A stretch of 64,000 bases of DNA from Sipunculus nudus (Eukaryota; Annelida; Sipuncula; Golfingiida; Sipunculidae), in NCBI GenBank assembly GCA_026874595.1, contig CM049321.1:21953979-22017978 (forward strand), written 5' to 3'. Positions within the stretch are counted from its first letter, which is position 1. Every line of letters starts with the position of its first letter. Below the pieces are notes generated by a model, which had not been told where the DNA came from, ran no database searches, and was given only the letters and a program-made list of their open reading frames with translations. Made by a program: the position numbers and the translations under genes. This document shows positions 1-11,492 of this stretch, in pieces.

Positions 1-558
1 GAAATAAGGTTTCTGTTACAAATTTAGACATATAAATAGGTTTGGATTAGTAAAAGGCTGTAGTGAAAAGCAGAAAGCAGTGTAGGTGTTGGAAATGCAG
101 GTTTGATAGACATGCATATATATAATTAAAGGTCTTCCCGATACTTTGTATGTTTTCTTGATAGTCTGTTGGTACGAATATATTTTCACACAGAAAAAGA
201 AGGAAGTGTCAAACAAGGCCATAATTATTTTTGATTATTAATAAACTTTCTCTCCTTTCATCTTATGTGGACTGCAGGAATATCAAGTGTCACCTATACA
301 GTAATGCAGTACAGTATTTTTTATCCAGACAGCAGCTTTGTCATGTGCTACCTGGCTGTTATTGGGCACAACATGTATCCTTCTCTTTGAGTACTGTAAA
401 CAATGAGGACTTGTAAGTACATTAAGCTGTACTGGTATATAACAAAGTAGTGTGACCGTATTTCATGTGTTAAAAAAGGACCTGCATATACCATTATATA
501 CTTTGTCATTATATTTATCATTATAATAATAATTTAAAAACATATGTTATAATACCTA

Positions 559-650
559 AAATATGGGCAGTAGACAAGCGACTAAAGGTATCTGCAGAAT
601 CACAGAGACATGGGTGAAGTGAGGCATGGAATCCCTCCTTATGTGACAGC
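559..650 (+). mobile_element. Degenerate 5' end of a hairpin-ended repeat element
   Basis: This stretch resembles the first 90 or so bases of the element at 11493-12665: a mutated version of the GTAGTCG-ACAAG-CGACTAC hairpin is followed by text close to 'gtgaagtgaggcatgga'. The internal array and 3' hairpin are absent, so it is a relic. The call rests only on similarity to the better copies in this window. Nothing else recognisable was seen in positions 1-558. Confidence 0.45.
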
Positions 651-1009
651 CCTCCAAATTTGTGGTATCAGACACGCCCAAGATACATACAGATGGCTGA
701 ATCTAACAAGTGACCCATGGGTCATGACGCTCAGCTGCCAAGCAGGACCTGCGACATCATGGGCTGTGATTCACAACTAGTAAAATTGTTGCAGAACCTA
801 TATGCCAATTTTGTTTAAACTTTCTACATTGCCATAAATCCTAATCATATATGTCTGGTTAAAACATAGTGAACTAGATATTTCTTGGCACCGCAGGTGC
901 CAGAGTATCCCCAGACAAAGTAGGCCCCCCACCCCCCTTTAAGAATAGGCCCCCATTTTTAGCAGCATATACTGACACTTGGCAAGCAATTATTGTTTCT
1001 TCCATCTAT

Positions 1010-2580
1010 CAATTCACAATCTTTTTGAAGATGTTGGTCCTGTGACCTTGACCTTTGACCTCATGACCCAAAATTCAATTGGGGTCTTGCTTTTTCAATG
1101 GGACATATAAGTCAAGTTTGAAATCTATACATCAATAAAAGCAGGAATTATCATCCAGAAACTAATTTTTGGACAGATGGCTACTATGGCCTTGACCTTT
1201 GACCTTGTGACCCCTAAAATTGATATTGATCATCCACTTTTATATATAAATCAATAGAGGTCTAGATTTATTGATGGGCCATATATAAGTCAGGTTTGAA
1301 ATCCATATATTAATCCAAGCTTGCATTATCATCTCAGGAACTAATTTTTGGACATATGGCTCCTGTGACTTTCACCTTTGACCTTGTGACCTCACAATTG
1401 ACAGGCGTCTTCCTCTATTGGCAGGGGAACTGTATGTGCAAGATGAAATGTCTGAGATGAAATGTTTGGCTGAAAATGCATCTACATCTTTTTGAAGATG
1501 TGTCCTGTGACCTTGACCTTTGACCTCATGATCCCAAAATCAATTCGGGTCTTGCTTTTCCAACGGGACATATACAAGTCAAGTTTGAAATTCATACATC
1601 AATAAAAGCAGGCATTATCATCCAGAAACTAATTTTTGGACAGATGGCTCCTGTGACCTTCACCTTTGACCTTGTGACCTCACAATTGATAGGGGTCTTC
1701 CACTCTTGGCAGGTGATCTATATGTGCAAGATGAAATGTCTGAGATGAACTGTTTGGCTGAAAATGCATCCACAATCTTTTTAAAGATGTGTCCTGTGAC
1801 CTTGACCTTTGCCCTCATGACACCAAAATCAATTCAGGTCTTGCTTTTCCAATGGGTCATATACAAGTCAAGTTTGAAATCCATACATCAATAAAAGCAG
1901 GAATTATCATCCAGAAACTAATTTTTGGACAGATGGCTCCTGTGACCTTCACCTTTGACCTTGTGACCTCACAATTGATAGGGGTCTTCCTCTATTGGCA
2001 GATGAACTATATGTGCAAGATGAAAGGTCTGAGATTAAATGTTTGGCTGAAAATGCATCCACAATCTTTTTAAAGATGTGTCCTGTGACCTTGACCTCAT
2101 GACCCCAAAATCAATTGGAGTCTTGCTTTTTCAATGGGACATATATAAGTCAAGTTTGAAATCAATACATCAATAAAAGCAGGAATTATCATCCAGAAAC
2201 TAATTTTTTGACATATAGCTCCTGTGGCCTTGACCTTTGTTCTTGTGACCCCAAAATTGATATGGATCATCCACTAATGGCAAGTGAGCTATATATTCAA
2301 GATGGAAGACCTTGAAAGTTTGGCTTAAAATGCATCCACAGTATCTTGTAAGATGCAAGTCCAGTGACCTTGACCTTAGACCTCAGGACCCTAGAACCTA
2401 TAGGGTTCTTACTTTAGTAGTGGGCCATACATAAGTCACGTTTGAAATCCATATGGCTATCAACACTGGAGATATCATAAGAGGTGTGTGATTTTCACCA
2501 AATATGGACACATTAAAGGTCAAGGCCACTCTCATGGTGAAGGTCATGACCCAAATGTAAACAGACCTCATCCCATAGCC
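1010..2580. repeat. Tandem array of about 290-bp units with TGACCT half-sites
   Basis: The phrase around 'cctgtgaccttgaccttt' recurs near 1500, 1790 and 2080, a period of about 289-290 bases, with more diverged units on both sides. Each unit holds two related halves: one with a TTGACCTTTGACCTCATGACC-type core, the other with CACCTTTGACCTTGTGACC. Read on the other strand the core is AGGTCAAAGGTCAAGGTCA, with half-sites in DR1 and DR0 spacing. Confidence 0.8.
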
Positions 2581-4479
2581 CATCTCTCTACATGTGCATA
2601 ATATGAAAGAAATCTGTCAATTAGTTTTTGACTTATAATGCTTACAGTACTGTCAAGTGGCAATTATGGGGGTATTAAAAGGTGTAAAAACAAGAAAAGG
2701 ATAATAGGTGGCGCCATCAGTTTCCGGTATATCACAAGGCTATCCTAGATCTTCGGTCACCTTAATTTTTAGACCAGTCCATGCAAGCTTACTTGAGATA
2801 TTTAAGAATTTGTGTTATTTTCAGCAATAATGGACCTATTCAAGGTCAAGGTCATTCTCCTAGCATAGGTCATGACCCCATTTTAAATAGGCTTCGTCCC
2901 CTTACCATTATCTATACAAATGTAAAGTTTGAAAAAAATCAGTGAAATATTTTTTGAGTTATCCCACTCACAAGGTTTTTCTGCGGCACAATGATGGTCT
3001 GAGGCAAAATGGATGGTTGTTGAGCTATCAGGAACTAATCCCACAGCTTGCTCGATACCTGTCAGTCTCAAAAGGAATACCACACAGGCCACACTTAAGA
3101 TCAAAATATAGCAAAAGATCAGGGAAACCCATGTAAGAATTATTGTGAAACGGGTGCTTCCATATTAATTTTTATTCAATACAAGTCAACTGTACTGAGC
3201 TTTCATAAATGATGGTCATATTTATTAAGAAATCTTTGACCCAATGCAAGATAACATTAATATACATCCCACTGCATTCACTTTAATAGTTCTTGAGATA
3301 ATATGTTCTAAAGGAATTTAAAGATGGCTTCCTGGTGGCCATATTGGATTTCTTACAGGTCGGAAATTGAACAACAAACATCCTCTAAAAGGGACCAAAC
3401 ATCATAAAAAAATCACAGAAACTGCCCTGGCAAAAGGATTTCTGAAATGGCTACCTGGCAGACATAATGGTTTTCTGACAAGTCTGACATTTGATATCAC
3501 ACATCCTCCAATAAGACACTAAACTTGTAGCAATAGCTTCAAAGAATTTAACAGTTATGAATGTCCAAAACAATTCAAAAGGCATGATCAGGTTGGAGAG
3601 CTCTCATATCAGATTTATGAACTTGCAAATGTAAAAAGTGCAAGTCCAATTTGTTTTAATTATCAGCTTACTATTCAATGGGGTCAGCAGGGTAGGTAAA
3701 CTGCAAAACCTAAAAGAAAAGAAATGCAAAAAGCATCACTAAGAGTCTTGTAATCAAATAAAGCCATCCTTAATCCAGGTAAAGACCCACATATTATCAG
3801 AACAAACACTTGCTGGTATATCTGATGATTTGTATAATAATATTCAGATATCTAGAAAACTAAGTTTATTGCTATGATTCCATGATATAAACTGCAAAAT
3901 GTTCCCATCATTTTATAAATCAGTAGCTAAACCTTAACACTTAACTCTCATAGTCTTAATGCCTGGCCAAAGCATTCCGGCAACAGTGTTTTTGTTATGC
4001 ACTAATGATATATCCTTATCACTCCATTAGCTGATACAAAAGGGAGTCATATATCACAAGTGTCACTGACAATTATGGGCTCATAGTGAGATGTACCAGT
4101 TGTGAGTGCCATGGTTATATATACAAGAAAACATGAAAAATAGAGATGGTCTACAAAATAAGTTATTGTGAACATCCCTGACCTATGACCTTGGCCTTTT
4201 GCCCACATATCAACTGGATTCTTTCTAAATGATGGGTAACTACTTAACACTTACATCTGGCCGGGTGTAATTACTTGGCAACTAATGAGTGAATAACTTA
4301 GACCTGCAACCTTTAACCTCCTGACCAGCTGACCTCAAAATCAATTAGTTATTTCTTCATGCAAAAAGACCCATAAATATGAAGTTTGAATCAAATTCAG
4401 TGATGCATAGATGTGGCATATGTGAAAGACTGAAGGTTTGGGTTGAAAGGTTTCACTTGAAATATGTTCACAAGCATTT

Positions 4480-5050
4480 AGAACAATATTGTGACCTTGA
4501 GCTTTGACCTTTTGAACTCAACAGCAATAGGCTTCTTCTCTATTGGTAGGCAAGCCATATATGACAGATGGAAAGTATAGATTGAAAAGTTTGCCTTAAA
4601 ATGACTCCACGCAAGAAGAGGGTGCTGTGAACTTGACCTTTGACCTCAAAATCAACAGGTCTTTTCCCCTGTTGGCAGAGAAGCGATATCAGTGCTGAAA
4701 GGTTTGGAATGAAAGGTCTAGCTTGAAATGTGTCCACAACCTTTTCAAAGAAGTGGATCCTGTGACCCTGACCTTAGACCTTGTGACCTCAACATCTATA
4801 GGATTCTTCTCCCACTTAGTAGGTGAGCTATATGTGAAAGATCAAAGAATTGGGATGAAAGGTTTGGCTTAAAATGCATCCTGAGGCTTTTCAAAGAAGT
4901 TGGTTCTGTGACCTTGACCTTTGACCTTGTGACCTCAAAATAATTATGATTCTTCCCCTGTTGGTAGGTGAGCTGTATGTGAAAGATGGAAGGTTTTGGA
5001 TGAAATTTTTGGCTAAAAGAAGTATTTCTGGGGGGTGCAAACACACCCCA
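4480..5050. repeat. Second, more diverged array with TGACCT half-sites
   Basis: At least four diverged units of about 130-150 bases occur here. Each has a 'tgaccttgacctttgacc' variant followed by a short AT-rich segment ending in 'tggcttaaaatgcatcc' or similar. They are related to the array at 1010-2580 and probably belong to the same element. The gap between the arrays (2600-4480) holds scattered half-sites and a ggtggcgccat module near 2708, but no gene. Confidence 0.65.
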
Positions 5051-5261
5051 TAACTTCGAGAATATAGGTCGCAGTGACCTAATTTCAGGTTTGCAAGGAG
5101 ATCTTTTTAGAACCTCTAAGACTGCATAGGGTTCATGGCCCTAACCCCTACGGTTACGATTTGTGCCCTGCTAACGGCCGGCCGGACGGACAGACGGAAG
5201 GACGCCGGACAAAGAGCCATCGCTATAGCCCAGCATGACTGAAAGTCAGCTGAGCTAAAAA

Positions 5262-5720
5262 CAAGTGAACTATGGGTCATGATGCTTAGCTGAATAACCA
5301 AAGTTGACAGAGTTCTTCATTTACTGTCAATTATTGATGGGTCACACGTGAAGAATGAATCCAACCATGATTGGTCTATACCAGGTTGCAGATGCGGAGG
5401 ATTAGATCAAGGTGACCAGTTACCAGGCTGATACATCTATCCACTTCTGCAATATGTGCAATTTTCACCAAAAACAGATTTTGAATGGACTATACACAAA
5501 AACGATTATAGGTGGTGCCACCGTGCTTATGTACACCGTACATGATTAAGGTATCAACTATCTACAGACAAGAATAATATTTGGGCAGATTTGTCAAAAT
5601 ACTCCAGAGATAAACAGATGGTTATATTCTATGATATGCGATTATAGGCAGCAACACCTGAAATGGATACGAGAAAGCTATCCAACTTAAGCTATCCAAG
5701 ATGGTTAAACAAGCAAAATT
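5262..5720 (-). repeat. 3' end and modules of an adjacent copy of the same repeat family
   Basis: A second 3'-end signature (a variant of TGACCCATGGGTCA, then 'gcttagctg') starts directly to the right of the 5' end of the 705-5262 element, so two copies lie head to tail. To its right are modules with 'ggtggtgccaccg' near 5511 and 'ggcagcaacacctg' near 5647. No right-hand 5' end was located. Confidence 0.4.
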
Positions 5721-6029
5721 GCAGGCTGGTTCATGTTTAAATCCACTCCTGCATTACGTGCACAAAGAGGAAAGATTGTAATAGTAATTTCACTTGATTT
5801 CAGTTTAATTATAGCATCTGCCTATTTGAATTCACTGTATCCAAAAACTGAAGAATATACATGGAAAATTTTTTTGGGACTTGTTGGTAGGTCGATTTGC
5901 TTTATGTTCATGAAGTAAGAGACAGTCTAGATAAAATGATGCATTAGTTAGTAAAATAGTCTCAGGTTTGTTGATTTGACATCACCCATAAGTCTTGGTA
6001 TTCCTGTCACCTTAAAGGTACTTAGCAGT

Positions 6030-6170
6030 GTTGAATGTGAGTCCACAATATCAGATTCTGGGTCCAAGCCACTTGAGTCCAAGTGCAAATCCTTGAGGTC
6101 TAAGTCCACCTTTTTTCTACTTGTCTGAGTGTTTTGGAGCATGAGCCCAAGTTTGAGTCCAAAACATGCC
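6030..6170 (-). repeat. Degenerate GGACTC/GGACTTG-rich dispersed repeat
   Basis: The minus strand is a loose array of GGACTTGGACTCGA-like words. Related stretches occur at 9290-9750, 16800-16915 and 17935-18035. The short degenerate hexamer array lies in otherwise unrelated flanks. Confidence 0.5.
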
Positions 6171-6179
6171 AATTAATAT

Positions 6180-6330
6180 GCTCCTCACACAGTGGTTATA
6201 CACTTTTTGTTTTTTAACCACTGCTTTGTACAGCAAGGTTCTCTGGGTCTGAACACCAGGGTGAACACAGAGTGACCATGCGACACCTGCTCTTGTTGGT
6301 TCGATTTCAAGGGTTCTGGCACAGGACTAA
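6180..6330 (+). repeat. Dispersed repeat (ctcctcacacagtggtta family)
   Basis: This stretch reads 'gctcctcacacagtggtta', then 'accactgctttgtacagc' and 'aacaccagggtg'. The same order is seen at 21277-22040 (split by the LTR element), 33790-34080, 36395-36510 and 44005-44115. Its class is unknown. Confidence 0.6.
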
Positions 6331-6411
6331 TAATCAGACTAATTAGGGTGGTCCTTTCAAGACCAAGGACTGGCGTGGGAACATATATTTTATTGGTAAG
6401 TGAAATCCATT

Positions 6412-6745
6412 GGGGGGGGGGGGGTTAGAGGGCTGTAAGATATGGGGTGTACATATACATATGGGAGCCGGGGTACTTTTTGACATTGTCAGAGGGTTGT
6501 AAAATTTGGGGGTAACATAAATATTTGAATGGGTACTTTGAAAAGACATAAATCCCTATAGGATATCCCTACTGAAGGATTCTAACCAGGGAAATTACAA
6601 CTGGGGGCCCTGGTGAGGAAATTTTTAAAATACATTTTGTAATTAGGCAATTTTTCTAATATATATAAATGACCCAAACAAAATCTTTAATTGAAAATAC
6701 AAATATTCAGTTAATTTTACACCATACATTGGGGGGGGGGGGGGG
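6412..6745 (+). repeat. Two poly-G runs (6412-6424 and 6731-6745)
   Basis: Uninterrupted G runs of 13 and 15 bases stand in AT-rich sequence. They belong to a window-wide set of G or C homopolymers of 10-20 bases. Positions 6746-7450 show no gene that I can support. Confidence 0.9.
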
Positions 6746-7461
6746 CAAACTATACCATTGCCATCCCGATGTTTATATGTTGAATCTTTCATTTTCTTGA
6801 GAAGTGAGGCCTAGTTAGTGGCGGCATCTGGTGGCACTTTCTTTAACTATAAGAATTGACCCAGGTGACCATTTCGTCGTACCTGAACAGCTACGGTCAG
6901 TCAACATTTTAAATGACCTAACCCCTTTAGATTACTTTTTTTTAATTATTTTTTCTTGAAATAAAACTATAGACAGGCCCTTGGCGAAGAAATTTGGTCT
7001 TGGTGGGAGCCATTTTGTTTGGAAATTCCCTCCATAATGACTAATGTGGTACAGGAACATATGCATATGGACACTTTTAGATGACATTTTTAATATTTTT
7101 GAACAAATGCGAGTAATATTACTCTGAATGACTCATTATTTCACCCCACACCACCAACCCACTACCAACATGCAGTTCCAACTTGGCCACAAACTGATTG
7201 AGCTTTACTTCCGCATTCGCGAAATGACCTACATCGAGAGAGAAACATTCTGGTTGAAAACACAAGTGACATCGATATATATCAGAACAACAGATTTATT
7301 TACCTACAGTTGCTGCGATAGATTATATTTGAACAGGAAACACCCTGTCAATTACAGTCATCAATGGTCAAATTCGTCAAAGTTTTCAGGCGCAGGCCAG
7401 CGACCCCTGGATGACGATCGGGCTGGACCGGGTTCAACGGGTTCACTTTTCTCTGTGGCTT

Positions 7462-7475
7462 CCGCCAGATGGCGC
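7462..7475 (+). promoter_or_regulatory. CTCF-like core motif
   Basis: CCGCCAGATGGCGC matches the CTCF core (CCNNNAGRKGGCGC type) known from vertebrates and flies. It lies in a locally GC-richer unique stretch. Occupancy cannot be judged from sequence. A 143-codon open frame spans it (7128-7559) but resembles no family I know. Confidence 0.35.
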
Positions 7476-7937
7476 TATGAAATGGTAACTGCGCACGATC
7501 TCACCGTCTGTGTCTTGGTGTGCCCTGAAGTTTATCAAGCATCACATAGGCAAATTTAGATGGTTTGTGTGTGTCGGGGGGGGGGGGGTGCAATTCTGCA
7601 ACTGTTTTGTAGAGAGGTGCGTCCGAAGGGGTTGTTTGAGGGATATAAGGAAAGTTTTGACAAAATGAAACAAAATATGCATTTCAGTGACTTAGTGCTG
7701 TACGTATCCCCTCCCCCCCCCCAAAAAAAATCACCTGAAATACCATATATTTAATTTTCAGAAATTGTCAATATTCATACCCTAATATAATCTTCAAATC
7801 TTCATAAGTCACTAGATCAGTGACTGGGTTTTGAATTTAATCAAAACAATTGGCAGCATGGTATGAATTTTGAATGACGTAGCCCTATAAGATTATAAAG
7901 CCACACCTTATCTGTACATGTGCTAACAGTTAATCTG

Positions 7938-7939
<2 letters not shown>

Positions 7940-7994
<55 letters not shown>
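7940..7994. repeat. (AT)n microsatellite
   Basis: An uninterrupted AT dinucleotide run of about 55 bases. Confidence 0.95.
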
Positions 7995-7997
<3 letters not shown>

Positions 7998-8199
7998 AAG
8001 GAAAAGGAAAACAAACAAGCTATCATCATAGACCTTACTATTCATAGAACAGCCAGACCTATGAACCTTTGAAATAAATCGTATACTGATCGAGAGACAA
8101 TTATGAAGGATATGCCATTTTCAAATGTACATGAAGTTTAAGATGTAATTATAATGAGGGATTTAAATGAGAGGAAATAAAATGAGTTTCTATGCAAAT

Positions 8200-8764
8200 T
8201 AATACGCTCTTTACACAGCGCTTAACCTATAGGTCTACTACCTTAATCGTAAGCGCAGTTTGTTTTGATCCCGTATCCTGAATCTCTACACCAGATGGGA
8301 GCACTGTCTTTTGGTCCAATCAGATGAGACCCTATGCTGGAAGACAAAACGGTTTACCAACAAAGCGAGAAATACACGGAGCTAATGTTGTTCATTTCGT
8401 TTTGAGTGACAGCTCATCGCCCAGGCTATCTTTTGAACAGGCCACAGGCTCAGAGAGAATGACCCCACACGTGGTTTGTTGGCGGAGCCTGATGCCTGTC
8501 GAGTGTTTGTTGACTTGTTTTTGGTTGGCTGCTAGTCACATCAGCAATTTTTTTTCAGCAGACAGGCCACCTGATGTTGAAGTGTATCATAAACGGTCAA
8601 AGCAGGCAGTGGGAAAATCAGTAGCTTCTATAGATTTCCGCTACCCCGGGAGCGTAGAAAATTTATTGAATTTGCGTCATTTCGAAAAGAAAGGTTACAC
8701 TGAACTCCAAGTGGACGTGTGTGTAGTGGGGGGGGGGGGGGGAGGCTTTAAAAAGTTCTTCTGA
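8200..8764 (+). other. GC-richer unique stretch with an unrecognised 146-codon open frame
   Basis: Relative to its surroundings this segment is richer in G+C and free of the window's repeat families. The open frame 8324-8764 is uninterrupted but ends inside a 15-base G run (8728-8742) that would encode poly-glycine, which argues against it being a real coding end. I see no signal peptide, membrane segment or family motif. It may be an exon or regulatory region, or chance. Confidence 0.2.
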
Positions 8765-8821
8765 AACTTCTTCAATCGACACATTTTCTTACACACACTG
8801 TCACTAAGGATTGTTGGTGCT

Positions 8822-8863
8822 TTCAATTTAAAGGTGCCCATATGTACCTACCTTTTGAAAAAA

Positions 8864-8904
<41 letters not shown>

Positions 8905-9213
8905 TTCTGGCTTCCTCTGTGTATATATTAAAGACCCAAGGGTAATTTTGGTTGTGAAAAGTTCTTATAACGCCTTCTTGGAGGATGTTTGAACTTGTTT
9001 ATCAACAACATGTTTGTAAACACAGCAATGTTGACAAACGGGAAAAACATGTATCCTAAGGCGGTAGGTTACATATATGCGGAGGTAGAAAGGTTACTTG
9101 TTGCAAAACGCAATTTGCAAAGCTCTGGCTTAACTGTCTTGCTGATGCCCTTGTTGAATTTGTTTTGATTATTTTGGCGGGCCCCAACATATTTTAAACA
9201 TGTTGATATAAAC
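8822..9213 (+). repeat. Dispersed repeat, copy 1 (with internal AT microsatellite)
   Basis: Closely matches 19157-19512 over about 350 bases, including 'ggtaattttggttgtgaaaa' and 'cagcaatgttgacaaa'. This copy contains an (AT)n run at 8865-8901 that copy 2 lacks. More distant relatives lie at 38800-39030 and 46340-46575. No coding potential is visible. Confidence 0.75.
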
Positions 9214-9289
9214 AAAGGTTCCTTAAAGATATATTTTTAAAATTTTTAATATGTAATATTCTGATAAAATGTTTCAGAATCGGGGATGT

Positions 9290-9750
9290 AGGATCCGAGG
9301 CCGGACTCGAGTCCACTTTTTTTAAGGACACAGACTCAAGGGCAAGGGTCCCGGATATGGACTTGTATTTGGATGTTAGGGCTCGATAAATCCGGCCGAC
9401 AAGATCTCAATTCCAGTAGAAATAGAAAAAGCACATTTTTCCAGTAGAAAAGAAAACTACTACATAAATATTTAAAAAATATGACTATACATACCACATT
9501 TTAACTCATCATCAGGGGTTAAACGTTATTAAACTTTCAAGTAAAGGGTACTTGTATAGTAACATAAATTTCCATGATTATCTCAAATAACCTTTTTAAT
9601 TTTTGTAAGAAGAGCTGTACGAACTCCAAATGACTCGGACTCGAATGAGATGGACTTGGACTCGAACCTTAAGGCCTCGGACTTGGATTCGAGTGGCCTG
9701 GACTTGGACTGGCACTCGGACTCTGATGGTATGGACTCGGCTACATCAGT
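9290..9750 (+). repeat. GGACTC/GGACTTG-rich repeat, split by AT-rich sequence
   Basis: Arrays of GGACTCGGACTTGG-like words occur at about 9290-9370 and 9620-9750, separated by about 250 bases of AT-rich sequence. They match the halves at 16800-16915 and 17935-18035, which are likewise separated by AT-rich DNA. Confidence 0.5.
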
Positions 9751-10113
9751 GCGCAGAACTGCATGAAGTCAGACCGCTCAAGCTTAGAAAGAATTCAGTA
9801 CAGCAAAAGAATACTACACTTTATATTCGATTCTTCGACTAGCCATGAAAAAATGACAGTCAGGCCGTTTAAAAATAAACTGGTAGTGTCCTGCGAGTCA
9901 TGATACAAGTCATAACAGAACACCCATTGCAAGGGTCGGATTAAAGTACTTGCTCTGTGGTAGTATTTGACATCAGAGACATATATGGTCGTGTTTTAAT
10001 CGCCAAATAATGAAGAAAAAATGTTGTTCCACAAAATTTGTGATGGTTACCTGGCGGTGAGAACTGGAGTTTGAAGCAGTTTAGGCTACTTCAGTTTCCG
10101 CAGTCAAGCCGTC

Positions 10114-10189
10114 ATGGCGGACAGACAGACAGACATTCTGAGTAAAACCAGCCTCGTTATTAATAAATGCTGCAGATGCATGTCTACAA
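10114..10189 (+). CDS. Candidate first exon of a small gene (weak)
   Basis: An ATG in strong context (gtcATGG) at 10114 opens a frame beginning MADRQTDILSK. A good donor (AA|GTAAGT) follows position 10189, and a textbook acceptor with a pyrimidine tract ends at 10233. However, joining these two sites puts the 10114 frame out of register with the convincing frame of the next exon and gives an immediate stop. A second ATG at 10167 is in register and would give an eight-residue start (MLQMHVYK). Either the true first exon is different, or 10114 starts an upstream open frame in the leader, or a base is in error. I cannot decide between these. Confidence 0.3.
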
Positions 10190-10233
10190 GTAAGTTAACC
10201 GTGAATGTAACATTTTTTACTTTTTCCCATTAG

Positions 10234-10426
10234 AATAACATCAGTCTTGTCTTACTCTCTAAAACGCCCCAATGTCTCCCGACATTTGGGTGGCATTCTG
10301 CCACTATTCTTCGACAACCTCGCACAGCAACTTAAAATGCAAGATTCACGGGAAAGAAAAAGATGCTGCAAGGTTGTTCTCCTATTCTTGATTATCTTTA
10401 CAGTTTTGTTGTTGATGCTAAAGTAG
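10234..10426 (+). CDS. Candidate terminal exon of a small tail-anchored protein
   Basis: After a strong acceptor (tttttcccattag) the frame gives 63 residues and a stop at 10424-10426. The first 40 residues are hydrophilic to mixed, then a basic cluster (RERKRCCK) precedes about 18 hydrophobic residues (VVLLFLIIFTVLLLML) that end at the terminus with one lysine. That is the layout of a C-terminal tail anchor, as in SNAREs or BCL2-type proteins, but I recognise no family. The layout is seen; the function and the upstream exon are not established. Protein length would be 71 residues if the ATG at 10167 is used. Confidence 0.4.
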
Positions 10427-10675
10427 CCATCTTCCGATACTGCCATCCTGACCTGCCAAGTCCATTTTCCTTTCACTTAAAATTAAACGGAGGGATCATT
10501 GGTCAGCAGAACAAGGCATATCAAGACCATTTTCAGAAACGTTGAAGCGCTTCCATGCACTGGGACATGTGTTATTTGTTATATCACAAGATCACTATAT
10601 GATATTAAGCATTCTTTTTTATATATTTCTTTTCTGTTGGAGGTAATGCTAGATTAACTGCATGGTATATGTTCT

Positions 10676-11012
10676 TCTGCAGAATTCATTCCGGTTTCGG
10701 ACTACGTGAAAGGGCAGTATCACACGCTTCCTCTCATTTTATATCCTGGTGTTAACCAGGCCCCATGACCAATGCAATGTGTGTATAATCTTCTCCATCG
10801 TTGGGTCATACCATCGAGGAACCTCCGAAAGGCGCACTCCTTTGGGAGTGAAGCCGGACCTTTGCACACGACCTACCCATCATACCTAAAGAGCGCTCAT
10901 CCTAGGCTGGGGGGGGGGGGGGCAAAATCTTACCACCTCACCTGAAATTCGAACTCACGATATCCCGGCTTTGAGTCCTGCGCTCTACCCCTTAGCCACA
11001 GAAGCCGCTGGA
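10676..11012 (-). mobile_element. tRNA-derived SINE
   Basis: On the minus strand the head (about 11012-10940) reads like a tRNA: TGGCTAAGGGGTAGAGCGC as A box and GAGTTCGAATTTC as B box. It is followed by a 14-base C run (G10909-10922 on the plus strand) and a body shared with 22265-22745 and, more distantly, 24660-24975. The body contains 'gggtcatacca' and 'atatcctggtgttaa' in the same order as the 22-kb copy. No ORF is expected. Confidence 0.65.
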
Positions 11013-11492
11013 TTAAAAAAAATTCTTCTGACGACGGTCAGGATGCTACCGGTGCCACACCTGAGAGAGCCGATCCCTCTTCGTTTGACCAAGACGTAGT
11101 TTTTAGAAGCATCATGTATGAGGACCACTTCAGTGCTACTGGGCTTTGTTAAATATCAGACATTTCTGCCTCCACGTATCCAGTGTCGATGCTATTCACC
11201 CATCGCCTGAGTTAAAATTTATGATCCAACAATGTTAAGAACATGTCTGGGCTGGTGATATATTAAATATATAGTATTTAGAACAATATAATACGCTTGT
11301 AACTTCTAGTATGAAACAGTGTAACCTGTCGTTTATTTATCGGATATACTGGTACACTTTACATAGCTTGCATGTTTAATATTACAAAAATGTTCTTGTG
11401 GGGGATATCTGTAGCTCATTTCTGATTCATCCTGGGTCACCATTTGGGATCAATCTACATTGTGATTTATCACTATTTACTGTGTTTGAGCT

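Larger units (their letters stand above)
705..5262 (-). mobile_element. Large hairpin/palindrome-ended repeat with AGGTCA arrays
   Basis: On the minus strand the 5' end is at about 5262 (GCTCAGCTGACT-type inverted sequence, then a GTCC-rich tract at about 5180-5215) and the 3' end is at about 705, where TGACCCATGGGTCA, a 14-base palindrome, follows 'cagctgagcgtca'. The same two ends bound a short copy at 50111-50845, and similar ends bound 29508-32139. The interior is tandem repeats rich in TGACCT half-sites plus AT-rich filler. I see no credible protein-coding region in it, so it looks non-autonomous. A single element of this length is an inference; several nested or adjacent copies are possible. 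Confidence 0.5.

Noticed and set aside
1706-2073. Plus-strand open frames in the TGACCT array
   Set aside because: They arise from the tandem repeat; the same words recur every 290 bases and the frames do not persist.
7128-7559. 143-codon open frame
   Set aside because: No family resemblance, no splice context, and the composition of the translation looks random. Kept only as context for the CTCF-like motif.
10940-11012. A true tRNA gene on the minus strand
   Set aside because: The tRNA-like part is continuous with a repeat body found elsewhere, which identifies a SINE head.
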